DNA of 64,000 nt from positions 9,321 through 73,320 of the forward strand of contig DATEOW010000128.1 in NCBI GenBank assembly GCA_035273665.1, given 5' to 3'. The stretch is from DATEEW01 sp035273665 (lineage in GTDB: Bacteria > Pseudomonadota > Gammaproteobacteria > Burkholderiales > SG8-39). Positions within the stretch are counted from its first letter, which is position 1; each line of letters starts with the position of its first letter. Positions 33,918-42,465 of this stretch are shown here, in pieces. Both the position numbers and the translations under genes were made by a program. The notes beneath the pieces are model-generated. The model did not search any database, was not told the DNA's origin, and worked only from the letters and a program-made list of their open reading frames with translations.

Positions 33918-35384
33918 ATGGCTATTGCACTAGAAATGAGGCAAAAACAGCAGCTCGCCCTAACACCGCAGCTGCAACATGCCTTGAAGCTTCTCCAACT
34001 TTCCGCGCTGGAATTCGCGCAGGAAATGGGCGAGGCGATGAACAATAATCCTTTCATTGAGGAAGTCCCTCAAACCAAGACGGCGACCGCGGAAGTGCCG
34101 TTAGGCGTCCCTTCCGCCCCTGCGGCTGAAGTGCCGGTTGAGAGCGTTGTTTCACCGAGCGGCGCGACCACCGACATGGAAGGCGATCACGATGGCGAAG
34201 AGCGCCTGGGCTACGAGTCCGCAACCTTTTCCAGCAACGGTTCCAGCGACGGCGACGGCGATTGGACGGACTGGAGTGAGCCGGAACCGACGCTACATGC
34301 CCACCTGCGCGAACAATTGCTGCTGTCGCAGCTTGGCGAACGCGACCGCGCCTTGGCGCATTTCATTGTCGATGCGCTCGACGACGATGGTTATATCAAG
34401 CAGGAACTTGATGAGCTCGTAGACATCACACTTTCTGAACACGGTGTCACGGTTGACGATTTGCGCATGGCCCTTAAGTTGGTCCAGACCCTGGATCCTC
34501 CGGGGATCGGCGCACGCAATTTAGAGGAGTGCCTCATGTTGCAACTCAACAATCACAAGGACAACCCGCGTGTGCACGAGGCTGCGAGCAAAATCGTGCA
34601 GAAACACCTGCAGGTGCTGGGCGCGCATGAGTTAGGCAAGCTGCAACAGCTCGTCGGTTGCGACGAAGACACCTTGCACAATGCGGTCGCGCTCATCCGC
34701 TCCCTCGATCCCAAGCCGGGATTGCGGTTTGGATCCGGCGAAGCGCGTTTCGTCGTGCCTGACGTCATGGTGAACAAGATTCGCGGCAAGTGGACAGTCA
34801 CAATGAATCCCGCGGTGATGCCGCGTTTGCGAATCAACCGGAGCTACGCCGAAGCGCTGGCCGGCGGACAAAACAGCTATCTCACTAAACAGCTCCACGA
34901 AGCGCGTTGGCTCTTGCGCAGCATGGAGCAGCGCTTCGTGACCATCCAGCGTGTTGCAGAAGCAATCGTTTCCCGCCAGAAGCTCTTTTTTGAATACGGC
35001 GAAGTCGCGATGAAGCCGATGGCGCTTAAACATGTCGCCGCGCAATTGGGCGTCCACGAATCCACGGTCTGCCGTGTGACAAATAATAAGTTCATGGCGA
35101 CGCCTCGCGGTGTTTTCGAGTTCAAACATTTCTTCTCCCGTACGCTTTCCACGGACGCAGGTGGAGCGGCATCGGCCACGGCGGTGCGCGCTTTGTTGAA
35201 GGAAATGATCAATACGGAAAGTCCGACGCAGCCCTTGTCGGATGCACGCCTAGCGACTTTATTGTCTGAGCAAGGACTGCGGGTCGCCCGGCGCACCATA
35301 ACCAAGTACCGCACGTTGATGCGGGTGCCTAGCGTCGAGGTCCGCCGTGCGCTCGGTAAACAAGCCGCCCGTGCCGCGGCCTGA
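33918..35384 (+). CDS. rpoN: RNA polymerase sigma-54 factor RpoN
   Basis: A 488-residue alternative sigma factor that recognises -24/-12 promoters and needs an AAA+ activator. Region I is the Gln/Leu-rich start (MRQKQQLALTPQLQHALKLLQLSALEF), region II is acidic (about 60-110), the core-binding and HTH regions follow (LHESTVCRVTNNKF-type helix), and the RpoN box ARRTITKYR lies near the C-terminus. GGAGGG is the ribosome site. It is not beside lptB, hpf or ptsN, the usual neighbours, suggesting a second or relocated copy. It has its own sigma-54 promoter. Confidence 0.95.
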   Translation: MAIALEMRQKQQLALTPQLQHALKLLQLSALEFAQEMGEAMNNNPFIEEVPQTKTATAEVPLGVPSAPAAEVPVESVVSPSGATTDMEGDHDGEERLGYESATFSSNGSSDGDGDWTDWSEPEPTLHAHLREQLLLSQLGERDRALAHFIVDALDDDGYIKQELDELVDITLSEHGVTVDDLRMALKLVQTLDPPGIGARNLEECLMLQLNNHKDNPRVHEAASKIVQKHLQVLGAHELGKLQQLVGCDEDTLHNAVALIRSLDPKPGLRFGSGEARFVVPDVMVNKIRGKWTVTMNPAVMPRLRINRSYAEALAGGQNSYLTKQLHEARWLLRSMEQRFVTIQRVAEAIVSRQKLFFEYGEVAMKPMALKHVAAQLGVHESTVCRVTNNKFMATPRGVFEFKHFFSRTLSTDAGGAASATAVRALLKEMINTESPTQPLSDARLATLLSEQGLRVARRTITKYRTLMRVPSVEVRRALGKQAARAAA

Positions 35385-35395
35385 AAGGAAAAAAC

Positions 35396-35989
35396 ATGTC
35401 TCAAATCGTTGCAGGTTGGTTTTCCACGCATGACCAAGCCGAGGAAGCGATGGCTGCGCTTGCTCGCGCCGGGTTTGTCGCCAGTGAATACGAGTCCTTT
35501 TATCTCGCGCCGCCCGGACAACACGGCAGCGTTCCTTTTGGAGACGAAGTTCACCACGACGAAGGCGCCAGCGAAGTAGGCGGTGGAGCAGTCAAAGGTG
35601 CAGCTGTAGGCGGTGTCCTCGGCCTCGCAGCGGGTGCGGCCGTCGCGGCCGCAACCGCGCCTTTAGGTCCGGCCGCTGTCGTCGCGGGGGCCGGCATCGG
35701 TGCCTACGTGGGTTCGCTCGCAGGCGCTGTGAACAAAACCCATGACGGTGAGTTAGAGGAAGCAAGCGTTGAGGAGCCGGTCGAAAGACCCGCCGGCGCA
35801 CTCGTCGCAGTCTGTGTAGACCGCGGCGGCAGCGAGGCGCAGGCCATTGCCACGTTGCGCGCACAGGGCGCAGGCGGCGTCGAGAAAGCAGAAGGTGAAT
35901 GGCGCGACGGACATTGGCAGGACTTCGATGCACGTGTGCCGCCGCATGTCTTGGGTGGAGGCGATCTGCCGCGCCCGGGTGCGTATTAA
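35396..35989 (+). CDS. Glycine-zipper stress protein with N-terminal general-stress-like domain
   Basis: A 197-residue protein. Residues 1-45 (IVAGWFSTHDQAEEAMAALARAGF) resemble the flavin/general stress protein 17M-type alpha/beta start; residues 65-120 form a glycine-zipper membrane hairpin (GGGAVKGAAVGGVLGLAAGAAVAAA); a second alpha/beta half (GALVAVCVDRGGSEAQAIATL) ends in a Gly/Pro tail. It lies 11 bp after rpoN with AAAGGAAAA as ribosome site, so it is co-transcribed with the sigma factor. Function unknown. Followed by a strong terminator. Confidence 0.7.
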   Translation: MSQIVAGWFSTHDQAEEAMAALARAGFVASEYESFYLAPPGQHGSVPFGDEVHHDEGASEVGGGAVKGAAVGGVLGLAAGAAVAAATAPLGPAAVVAGAGIGAYVGSLAGAVNKTHDGELEEASVEEPVERPAGALVAVCVDRGGSEAQAIATLRAQGAGGVEKAEGEWRDGHWQDFDARVPPHVLGGGDLPRPGAY

Positions 35990-36010
35990 GCAGCTTACCG
36001 ATCCTAAACA

Positions 36011-36035
36011 AAAGGGCGGCATTGCCGCCCTTTTT
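36011..36035 (+). terminator. Intrinsic terminator of the rpoN operon
   Basis: Stem aaagggcggc / gccgccctttt with a 3-nt loop and five T. It lies between convergent genes and can act on both strands. Confidence 0.88.
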
Positions 36036-36062
36036 CTTGCTGATGCGCGGCGCCGGAGGTGT

Positions 36063-36530
36063 TCAGGCCCAGTAAGGTTGCGTGCCGTAGTAACTGTAAA
36101 CGCTCTGCGCCCAACTGCTATCGGCCATGCTCGGCCAACTATCCTTATCGAAGCCGGGTGCGTTCTCGAGCCGTTCCTTGTCGATATCCAGGACGAAGCA
36201 CTCGCGTTCGACGTCAAGCGTCAACGCATTCCACGGAATCGCAAATAGCTTGTCCCCCATTCCCAATAGTCCGCCCGAAGCAAGCACGGCATACGCAATT
36301 TTCCCCGCGCTGACGTCGAGCATGATTTCGTCGATGCTTCCCAGCTTCTCGCCGGCGCTATTGACGACCTCATCGCCCTCGAGCGTGCTGGCGGCCATGA
36401 TCCGCGGACCAGGCCCGGCGTCGAGACGATCTTCGTCGTCGATACCGACGATGCGTGCACCTGCACCGCTACCCGATCCCAAGGTCAGGGTGGAATCGCT
36501 ATTGGGATCGTTCTGGAATTGAATGGCCAT
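36063..36530 (-). CDS. PRC-barrel domain protein
   Basis: A 155-residue soluble protein. The PRC-barrel covers residues 45-120 (GDEVVNSAGEKLGSIDEIMLDVSAGKIAYAVLASGG, then LFAIPWNALTLDVERECFVLDID) and a short WPSMADSSWAQSVYSYYG tail follows. PRC-barrels bind RNA or reaction-centre partners in other systems, but in stress clusters their role is unknown. It is a paralogue of the exported PRC protein 39 bp upstream and shares its operon. Confidence 0.82.
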   Translation of the reverse strand: MAIQFQNDPNSDSTLTLGSGSGAGARIVGIDDEDRLDAGPGPRIMAASTLEGDEVVNSAGEKLGSIDEIMLDVSAGKIAYAVLASGGLLGMGDKLFAIPWNALTLDVERECFVLDIDKERLENAPGFDKDSWPSMADSSWAQSVYSYYGTQPYWA

Positions 36531-36569
36531 AATGAACTCCTATCTCTGTTGAATTTAGTTCCGAAGGTC

Positions 36570-37067
36570 TCAGCGAGGAGTGAGGCCGATCCGATTGCCT
36601 TCATAACGCTGGCCGTAATAGGCGTGCACATCGTTATTCCACTGTGCATTGGCCATATCGGGCCATCGGTCGACGTCGAAGGCCGGTGCGCTTTTTAACC
36701 TTTCCCGATCGACATCCAGGACGAAGTTGTTCTTTGTTGTGTCCAGCTTCAAGGCTTTCCAAGGCACAGCGAATAATTTATCGCCCATTCCCATCACGCC
36801 CCCGAACGAAATGACCGCATAGGAAATGTCACCGCTGCCAGGATCCAAAACCAACTCTTTGATATCGCCCAAGTCTTCGCCTTGGCGATTCAAGACATCG
36901 GTGCCGATAATCTTGCTGGCACGATGGGTTCGCTCCCAAAGCTCCTTTGTGCCGGAAACGTTGCGGGTATCGCTTAAGAGCGACGGTCTGGTTTCCGCTC
37001 TTACGGCCAGGGCGCCTAAGGAAAGACCCAGTGCGGTGCTCAGCATCAGCGCTTGATGGGGTGTCAT
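36570..37067 (-). CDS. Exported PRC-barrel domain protein
   Basis: A 165-residue protein with a signal peptide (MTPHQALMLSTALGLSLGAL, cut near VRAE) and a PRC-barrel (IIGTDVLNRQGEDLGDIKELVLD, AVISFGGVMGMGDKLFAVPW) followed by the same WPDMANAQWNNDVHAYYG tail as its neighbour. One paralogue is periplasmic, the other cytoplasmic. ATG 37067 follows AGAGGAG. A sigma-54 promoter at 37140-37153 drives the pair. Confidence 0.82.
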   Translation of the reverse strand: MTPHQALMLSTALGLSLGALAVRAETRPSLLSDTRNVSGTKELWERTHRASKIIGTDVLNRQGEDLGDIKELVLDPGSGDISYAVISFGGVMGMGDKLFAVPWKALKLDTTKNNFVLDVDRERLKSAPAFDVDRWPDMANAQWNNDVHAYYGQRYEGNRIGLTPR

Positions 37068-37139
37068 ACGACTCCTCTGAAGAGACAAATATATGGCCCG
37101 CTGTCGTCCGCGACGCGCGCGAGTCCACATGTTGGGCGG

Positions 37140-37153
37140 GCAAGCGCTGTGCC
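37140..37153 (-). promoter_or_regulatory. Sigma-54 promoter for the PRC-barrel pair
   Basis: Minus strand GGCACAGCGCTTGC followed by C, near-ideal. Predicted transcript start about 37128. Divergent partner of the site at 37179. Confidence 0.82.
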
Positions 37154-37178
37154 CGTGTGCGCGCCTCGTGACAACGCA

Positions 37179-37192
37179 GGCATGGCGAGTGC
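37179..37192 (+). promoter_or_regulatory. Sigma-54 promoter for the 37246 gene and likely operon
   Basis: GGCATGGCGAGTGC followed by A; -24 strong, -12 is GTGCA. Transcript start about 37204, 42 bp before ATG 37246. Confidence 0.65.
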
Positions 37193-37245
37193 AATAAGTG
37201 GTGGACAGCATTTTTTAAAAATAAGCTTTGAAGGAGTGACGGGGA

Positions 37246-37731
37246 ATGAACCGCAAGAACGTGGGCGCAATCCTGGAAGAGTTAAGCAACGCATGCCAGG
37301 AAAGCCATGATCTTTTTTCGACCTGGGCAGACAAAAGCACTGAGGAGGAAGAGCGTCAGTTGTTGTCCTACCGTGCGAACCGATACGCTGATAATCAAGA
37401 CGAACTCGAGCAAATGCGGGAACGCTTTGGCGACATGAGTTGCAACGGCCCGGAGCTACAGGCCTCGCCGGAATCACGCTGGGCCGTCTTGCGCAAGCGG
37501 ATCGCCGGCATGGCTAAACGCGACGTATTGCGAGCCTGCGAAGCGCAGGATTCCCGCGTCCTCGTCATGTATCGCGATAGTTTCGAATACGAGTTGCCGG
37601 TACCGGTCGCGTTTTGCGTCGCCCGTCAATTCGGTGAACTCATCGATCATCATGCGCGCTTGCAGCGGCTTCAAGCCGCTGCGACGCCATCGACGCCCGC
37701 CGGCAGATTGGCCCTGAGTGCTCAGGTCTGA
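37246..37731 (+). CDS. Helical cytoplasmic protein, unknown (ferritin-like fold possible)
   Basis: A 161-residue protein of mostly amphipathic helices (VGAILEELSNACQESHDLFSTWADKS, YELPVPVAFCVARQFGELIDHHARLQRL). The N-terminal half recalls the DUF2383 four-helix proteins of stress regulons, but the match is by eye and metal ligands are not clear. AAGGAG is the ribosome site. First gene after the sigma-54 promoter and probably leader of an operon running to 40458. Confidence 0.6.
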   Translation: MNRKNVGAILEELSNACQESHDLFSTWADKSTEEEERQLLSYRANRYADNQDELEQMRERFGDMSCNGPELQASPESRWAVLRKRIAGMAKRDVLRACEAQDSRVLVMYRDSFEYELPVPVAFCVARQFGELIDHHARLQRLQAAATPSTPAGRLALSAQV

Positions 37732-37779
37732 CTGCGAGAACGGGTTTTTACGCTTCCGGACAACTTAAGGAGAACAACG

Positions 37780-37986
37780 ATGGATCAAACTGAACTGCAA
37801 CAATCGACATCGAAGGTGAGCGAACAACTGCAAGGTCTGCTGGGAAAAGGTCAGCAATATGCGTCGCAGTTTGGCACGCGTGCGCAAGAGCAGCTGCGCG
37901 AACGACCACTCGTTGCTGTTTTCGGCGCGCTCGCTTTCGGCGTCATCGCCGGCGCTTTACTGGGACGCTATTCCCGCAAGCACTGA
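37780..37986 (+). CDS. DUF883/ElaB-like membrane-anchored helical protein
   Basis: A 68-residue protein: a polar helix (SKVSEQLQGLLGKGQQYASQFGTRAQEQLRE) then one C-terminal membrane helix (RPLVAVFGALAFGVIAGALLG) and basic end RYSRKH. This is the YqjD/ElaB layout, small inner-membrane proteins that bind ribosomes in stationary phase in enterobacteria; that role is inferred here. Ribosome site AAGGAG. A second protein of this type is at 54409. Confidence 0.75.
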   Translation: MDQTELQQSTSKVSEQLQGLLGKGQQYASQFGTRAQEQLRERPLVAVFGALAFGVIAGALLGRYSRKH

Positions 37987-38012
37987 AGCAGATTCCACTG
38001 AAGGAGATTCTT

Positions 38013-38600
38013 ATGCAAACCCGAAACTTTGCCATCTCCGCGCTGGCGCTGGGGTTATTGGCCTTAAGCGGTTGCGAAAGAAAAGAGGAAACGGTGGTGA
38101 CGCCGGCGTCACCACCTCCAGCCACCGCGCCGGCCGCACCGGCGGCGCCCAGCGTCGCGGTGCCGCAGACGGATAGCGATTTCGCCATGAAGGCAGCCGC
38201 GAGCGGTTTGGCGGAGGTCGAAGCCAGCCGGGCCATTAGCGAAAAAACCGCAAGCGAGCCGATCCGCCAATTCGCGCAAATGATGATCACCGATCACACC
38301 GCTGCGAATCAAGAACTCATGACGATCGCTCAAACGAAGCAGCTGACGCTCCCAACTGCGCCGGATACGACGCATCAGGAAGCATTGGGACGTTTGAAAA
38401 CGGCAATGGGTGCTGAGGGCGATCGAATTTATGTGCAGGAATTTGGGATCAAGGCGCATCAGGATGCAGTTGCGCTATTTGAGCGGGAAGCCAACGAAGG
38501 TACGGATCCCGAATTGAAGGCGTTCGCCGCTAAAACGCTCCCCACCCTTAAAACTCATCTGGAGCATGCACAGCGCACCGCTGACGCCTTGCCGAAGTAA
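38013..38600 (+). CDS. DUF4142 family lipoprotein
   Basis: A 195-residue lipoprotein: signal with lipobox LSGC (Cys21), a Pro/Ala-rich linker, then a four-helix DUF4142 domain (DFAMKAAASGLAEVEASRAISEKTAS, FAQMMITDHTAANQELMTIA, FGIKAHQDAVALFEREA, LPTLKTHLEHAQ). The family has ferritin-like bundle shape with conserved His but no known activity. AAGGAG ribosome site, 26 bp after the DUF883 gene and 2 bp before the topoisomerase gene, indicating one operon. Confidence 0.85.
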   Translation: MQTRNFAISALALGLLALSGCERKEETVVTPASPPPATAPAAPAAPSVAVPQTDSDFAMKAAASGLAEVEASRAISEKTASEPIRQFAQMMITDHTAANQELMTIAQTKQLTLPTAPDTTHQEALGRLKTAMGAEGDRIYVQEFGIKAHQDAVALFEREANEGTDPELKAFAAKTLPTLKTHLEHAQRTADALPK

Positions 38601-38602
38601 AG

Positions 38603-39715
38603 ATGGTCGACCAGGCCCTGGCCGACGCGGGTTTATGCTTTAGCTCGGACAACGATCCGGGTATCCGGCGTAAACGGAGCGGCCGGGGTTTTTCATACGT
38701 GGACGAGAATGGCGTGCGGATCGAGGACGAATCGGTTCTGCAACGCATTCGTTCACTCGCCATTCCACCGGCCTACAAAGAGGTGTGGATTTGCACCAAG
38801 GCCAATGGTCATCTGCAAGCGACCGGGATCGATGCACGAGGGCGCAAACAATACCGCTATCACCCAGACTGGCGTGCGGTGCGCGATGCGGATAAATTCG
38901 CGCGCCTTTGCGATTTCGGGCGTGCATTGACCCGAATACGCAAGCGCGTCAGTGCAGATCTGAAGCTCCCGGGTTTGGCACGTGACCGTGTGATCGCGAC
39001 CGTCGTACGGCTGTTGGATCGCACTTCTATTCGCATCGGCAACGAACAGTACGCACGCGAGAATAAGTCTTACGGCCTCACGACCTTGCGCACGCGCCAT
39101 GTCCGCCTGCGCGGAAACCTTATCCAATTTGAGTTCCGGGGCAAGTCAGGCGTACTCCATTCGATTTCAGTGACGGACCCGCTGGCCGCAGAGGTGGTGA
39201 GAGGCTGTCTTGATTTGCCTGGGCAAGAACTTTTTCAATACCTCGACGACACGGGCGCACGACGCACGGTGACGTCTTCGGATGTCAACGCCTATTTATG
39301 CGCGGCAGGGGGGCAGGATTTCAGTGCAAAGGACTTCCGCACTTGGTATGCGACCATGGATGCGCTGGAGATGCTCAGCGCTTTGCAGTTCGAGACGCAG
39401 CGGGAAGCGAAGGCGCACATTAAGGAAAGTCTTCATCGCATCGCACAACGCCTGGGAAACACGCCGACGATGTGCCGCAAGGCCTACGTCCATCCGGGAG
39501 TGTTGCAGGCTTTTATGGAAGGTCGTTTAAGCAGCGTCGTGCGCGCTGGCCGGCGCAATAAACGGGAACAGCTCTTGCAACTTTTGCAGGACCTCTCTCG
39601 GGGCGCGTCGCGGCTCGCCAAGCAACCAAAAAAAACAAGAAGCTCGGCCCGTCCGGCAGTCCCGAAGGCAAGAGCTTTTAACCTATCGCAAGTAAAGGAG
39701 CAGATATGGCTGTAG
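38603..39715 (+). CDS. DNA topoisomerase IB (poxvirus type)
   Basis: A 370-residue enzyme that relaxes supercoils by a 3'-phosphotyrosyl nick. N-terminal domain to about residue 75, catalytic domain after. Catalytic residues visible: Arg in RIGNEQYAREN, Lys in FRGKSGVLHS, Arg in SAKDFRTWYAT and the nucleophile Tyr in CRKAYVHPGVL. The C-terminus is a Lys/Arg-rich tail. It follows the DUF4142 gene by 2 bp and overlaps the next start by 10 bp. Bacterial copies commonly sit in stress clusters, as here. Confidence 0.9.
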   Translation: MVDQALADAGLCFSSDNDPGIRRKRSGRGFSYVDENGVRIEDESVLQRIRSLAIPPAYKEVWICTKANGHLQATGIDARGRKQYRYHPDWRAVRDADKFARLCDFGRALTRIRKRVSADLKLPGLARDRVIATVVRLLDRTSIRIGNEQYARENKSYGLTTLRTRHVRLRGNLIQFEFRGKSGVLHSISVTDPLAAEVVRGCLDLPGQELFQYLDDTGARRTVTSSDVNAYLCAAGGQDFSAKDFRTWYATMDALEMLSALQFETQREAKAHIKESLHRIAQRLGNTPTMCRKAYVHPGVLQAFMEGRLSSVVRAGRRNKREQLLQLLQDLSRGASRLAKQPKKTRSSARPAVPKARAFNLSQVKEQIWL

Positions 39716-40458
39716 AAATCTCAACTGCGCAACGGCGCATGTTCTTTCAGCCGATTTCCTGGGCGGCGATCTTTGCTGCGCTTGCAGTCGGCATTGCAGT
39801 GCAAATGCTCTTGATGCTTCTTGGGCTGGCCTTTGGCGCGTCTGTTGTCGAGCCCGTTGAAACCAGTGCTCGCGAAGTATCACTGAGCGCAACGACTTGG
39901 AGTACCGGCAGCATGATTATCGCCGCCTTCATCGGCGGATATGTCGCCTCCCGTTCATCGGGTCTCCGGCGAAAGGGTGACGGCATGCTGCACGGCGCCG
40001 TAGCGTGGGCTGCTACGACTTTGTTGTATGCGGTCCTTGCGTCGACAGTCCTCGGCCAAGCAACCGCGGGCGTGTTCGGCGCGCTACGTCCGCTCGTAGT
40101 GAGTTCATTGCCCGCTACCGGCGAGATTGCACAGAGCGCGCAAAGCGGTGAGCAGGCGCGTGCTGAAGTGCAACGTTCGCTAGAATCGGCCGGACTCACG
40201 AGTGAGCAGGCGCTGAACATTGTGGATCAGATGGCCGCCGTGTCGGGTGATCCACAAGCTTCTCCCGAGTCGCAAGCGCGTGCTGAAGAGGCCGCTGACC
40301 GGGTGGGCACCGCGACGGGATGGTTGAGCGCGGCAGTATTACTTTCCCTGTTGGCAGGCGTATTGGGCGGTCTTGTCGGTACAGTTGCGCAACGCCGCGT
40401 CACGACACGACAAGCGGATTATGGGGACGGACGCGTGCTCTCGCGCACAACTATTTAA
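39706..40458 (+). CDS. Multi-helix membrane protein, unknown
   Basis: A 250-residue protein with about four helices: FFQPISWAAIFAALAVGIAVQMLLMLLGLAF, MIIAAFIGGYVAS, AVAWAATTLLYAVLASTVLG, and near the C-terminus WLSAAVLLSLLAGVLGGLVGTVAQRR, with an acidic helical loop (140-205) between. Similar proteins occur beside stress genes but I cannot name a function. Strong AAAGGAG ribosome site within the end of the topoisomerase gene. It closes the operon, with a terminator 25 bp downstream. Confidence 0.65.
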   Translation: MAVEISTAQRRMFFQPISWAAIFAALAVGIAVQMLLMLLGLAFGASVVEPVETSAREVSLSATTWSTGSMIIAAFIGGYVASRSSGLRRKGDGMLHGAVAWAATTLLYAVLASTVLGQATAGVFGALRPLVVSSLPATGEIAQSAQSGEQARAEVQRSLESAGLTSEQALNIVDQMAAVSGDPQASPESQARAEEAADRVGTATGWLSAAVLLSLLAGVLGGLVGTVAQRRVTTRQADYGDGRVLSRTTI

Positions 40459-40465
40459 GGACAAT

Positions 40466-41491
40466 TTATCGTTGTGCAGCAGATCCCCGCCCTTTACGCG
40501 GGGATTTGTTTTTGGGCGTAGCGAAAGCGCGGGGCAACGGTTCTTCCAGTCGTTCGCAGAAATAAGCCACGGTACGTTGCAAGCCTGCATCGAGTTCGAC
40601 AATGGGATTCCATTCCAGAGCGCGCGCCGCAAGTGAGATGTCGGGACAGCGCTGCATCGGATCATCGGCCGGCAAGTCGCGATAGACCAACTCGGAATCG
40701 GAGCCGGTCAACGCAATAATCTGCTCGGCCAGCTCCCCGATGGTGGATTCGCATGGATTCCCCAGATTGACCGGGCCGATGAAATCTTCCGGGGTCGCCA
40801 TCAACCGCACCAGTCCTTCGATCAAGTCGGTGACATAACAGAACGAGCGAGTTTGTTCGCCGCGTCCGTAAATTGTTATCGGTGCACCGCGCAAGGCTTG
40901 CACAATGAAGTTGGACACGACCCGACCGTCGTCGGCCTGCATGCGCGGGCCATAAGTGTTGAAGATACGCGCGATCTTTACTTTGACGCGATGCTGCCGG
41001 TGATAGTCGAAGTAAAGCGTCTCTGCGCAACGCTTGCCTTCGTCATAGCATGCGCGTGGGCCGATCGGATTCACATGTCCCCAATAATGCTCAGGCTGAG
41101 GATGGAGTTTTGGATCGCCGTACACCTCGCTCGTGGAGGCTTGCAGGATGGGTACTTTCAACCGCTTTGCCAGACCCAGCATGTTAATGGAACCATGCAC
41201 GCAGGTTTTGAGCGTTTGAACGGGATCGTTCTGATAGTGAATCGGTGAAGCGGGGCAGGCGAGGTTATAGATCTGATCCACTTCGACATACAGCGGGAAG
41301 GTGATGTCATGGCGCAACAGTTCGAAGCGCGGGTGGCGCAGGAGATGTACGATGTTCTCGCGGTCGCCTGTATAGAAGTTGTCCACACACAGCACTTCGT
41401 CCCCGTTTTGCAAGAGACGCTCGCATAGATGCGAGCCGAGAAATCCGGCGCCGCCGGTCACCATCACGCGTTGAGGTCCGCTTCTTTTCAT
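40466..41491 (-). CDS. UDP-glucuronate decarboxylase-type NAD-dependent epimerase
   Basis: A 341-residue SDR-family sugar-nucleotide enzyme. Rossmann motif [16 protein letters not shown], the [21 protein letters not shown] stretch typical of UDP-xylose synthases, [11 protein letters not shown] with the catalytic Tyr/Lys, and [10 protein letters not shown]. It likely turns UDP-glucuronate into UDP-xylose, feeding the glycosyltransferases of this operon. ATG 41491 with GGAG; TTG 41512 less likely. The C-terminal Lys/Arg tail overlaps a terminator of the opposite strand. Last gene of the nine-gene minus-strand operon. Confidence 0.85.
   Translation of the reverse strand: MKRSGPQRVMVTGGAGFLGSHLCERLLQNGDEVLCVDNFYTGDRENIVHLLRHPRFELLRHDITFPLYVEVDQIYNLACPASPIHYQNDPVQTLKTCVHGSINMLGLAKRLKVPILQASTSEVYGDPKLHPQPEHYWGHVNPIGPRACYDEGKRCAETLYFDYHRQHRVKVKIARIFNTYGPRMQADDGRVVSNFIVQALRGAPITIYGRGEQTRSFCYVTDLIEGLVRLMATPEDFIGPVNLGNPCESTIGELAEQIIALTGSDSELVYRDLPADDPMQRCPDISLAARALEWNPIVELDAGLQRTVAYFCERLEEPLPRAFATPKNKSPRKGRGSAAQR
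40483..40513 (+). terminator. Intrinsic terminator inside the convergent gene's 3' end
   Basis: Stem atccccgc / gcggggat, 7-nt loop, then ttgttttt. It serves the plus-strand gene ending 40458 but lies within the last codons of the minus-strand decarboxylase gene (encoding the Lys/Arg tail). Confidence 0.82.
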
Positions 41492-41502
41492 CTTTGCTCC
41501 AA

Positions 41503-42450
41503 TCAGGCGCAAACGCGCCGAAAGACCGCCAGCCAGTCGGCAACAAAGCGATCGATATGAAAACGCTCACACGCCAATTCCCGCGCGGTCCGGCCAAGGG
41601 CTCTCGCTTCATCCGGGTTGTGCAGCAGCGCCTGCATGCATTCGACGAGTCGCTCGACCCGGGTGTCGATATAACCGCTTTCCCCATCGCGAATGACCGC
41701 GCTCATTTCCGTCGTGGCAAGGGCAACAATCGGCAAACCCACCATCATTGCCTCGATCACCGCGAGCCCCATGCTGGTCCAGCGAATGGGATTGAAGAAA
41801 AAACGATAACGCGCCATGGCTGCCGGTAAAGCATTGTTTTCGATTTCACCCAAACCGCCGACGCGTTCCGCATCCATACCCACAAGGTCAAGCGGTACAC
41901 GTTCGCGCACCGTGTGGAAGACATCCGCGCCCAGCCGTCTGCCTCGGCGCGGCAAGTTATTGACCACCACAATGCCGCGTTCCAACTCGCCGCTGTATTG
42001 GGCGGCGCTCAGCGGTTTTACGCCGTGCTCCACGACCGTGGTCGGCGTGCGTCCGCTATCCCACATGAGCCGATTGAAATGCGTGCAATGCACGAGTAGG
42101 GCATTCGCGTCATCCACCCAATGACGGGTGTCCGTGGGGTGCTCTTGCGGCGGATCATGTTCGAGATAAATGGCGGGTAAACGACGCTGTGCATCGGAGA
42201 GTAGATTCAACCGATCTTTTTCCCACCCTTGCTTGTGCTGGTAGAGCACACAATCGAAGGCCTGCTCGCGCACATGTTCGATGGGGAGATCAATAAGGTT
42301 GTCTCCCCAAGGGAGCGTGCCGGTTCTGCCGGCATAGCCCGGGGACCGCATTGCGTCGGCAATGACGTAGAAGTCATGGGGCACTTGCGATAGGTAATAC
42401 AGATAATTGCCGTGTACATGCCAGGTCAAGATGCGGAGGCGTTTTGCCAT
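41503..42450 (-). CDS. Glycosyltransferase family 4-like protein
   Basis: A 315-residue cytoplasmic GT-B type enzyme. The N-terminal half starts [19 protein letters not shown]; the C-terminal half has the donor-site region [27 protein letters not shown] with the Glu of the EX7E type, and the end domain [22 protein letters not shown]. Sugar donor and acceptor are unknown. It is shorter than average GT4 enzymes. It lies 15 bp after the GT9 gene in the operon. Confidence 0.8.
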   Translation of the reverse strand: MAKRLRILTWHVHGNYLYYLSQVPHDFYVIADAMRSPGYAGRTGTLPWGDNLIDLPIEHVREQAFDCVLYQHKQGWEKDRLNLLSDAQRRLPAIYLEHDPPQEHPTDTRHWVDDANALLVHCTHFNRLMWDSGRTPTTVVEHGVKPLSAAQYSGELERGIVVVNNLPRRGRRLGADVFHTVRERVPLDLVGMDAERVGGLGEIENNALPAAMARYRFFFNPIRWTSMGLAVIEAMMVGLPIVALATTEMSAVIRDGESGYIDTRVERLVECMQALLHNPDEARALGRTARELACERFHIDRFVADWLAVFRRVCA

Positions 42451-42465
42451 GCTGACTCCAGAAGG

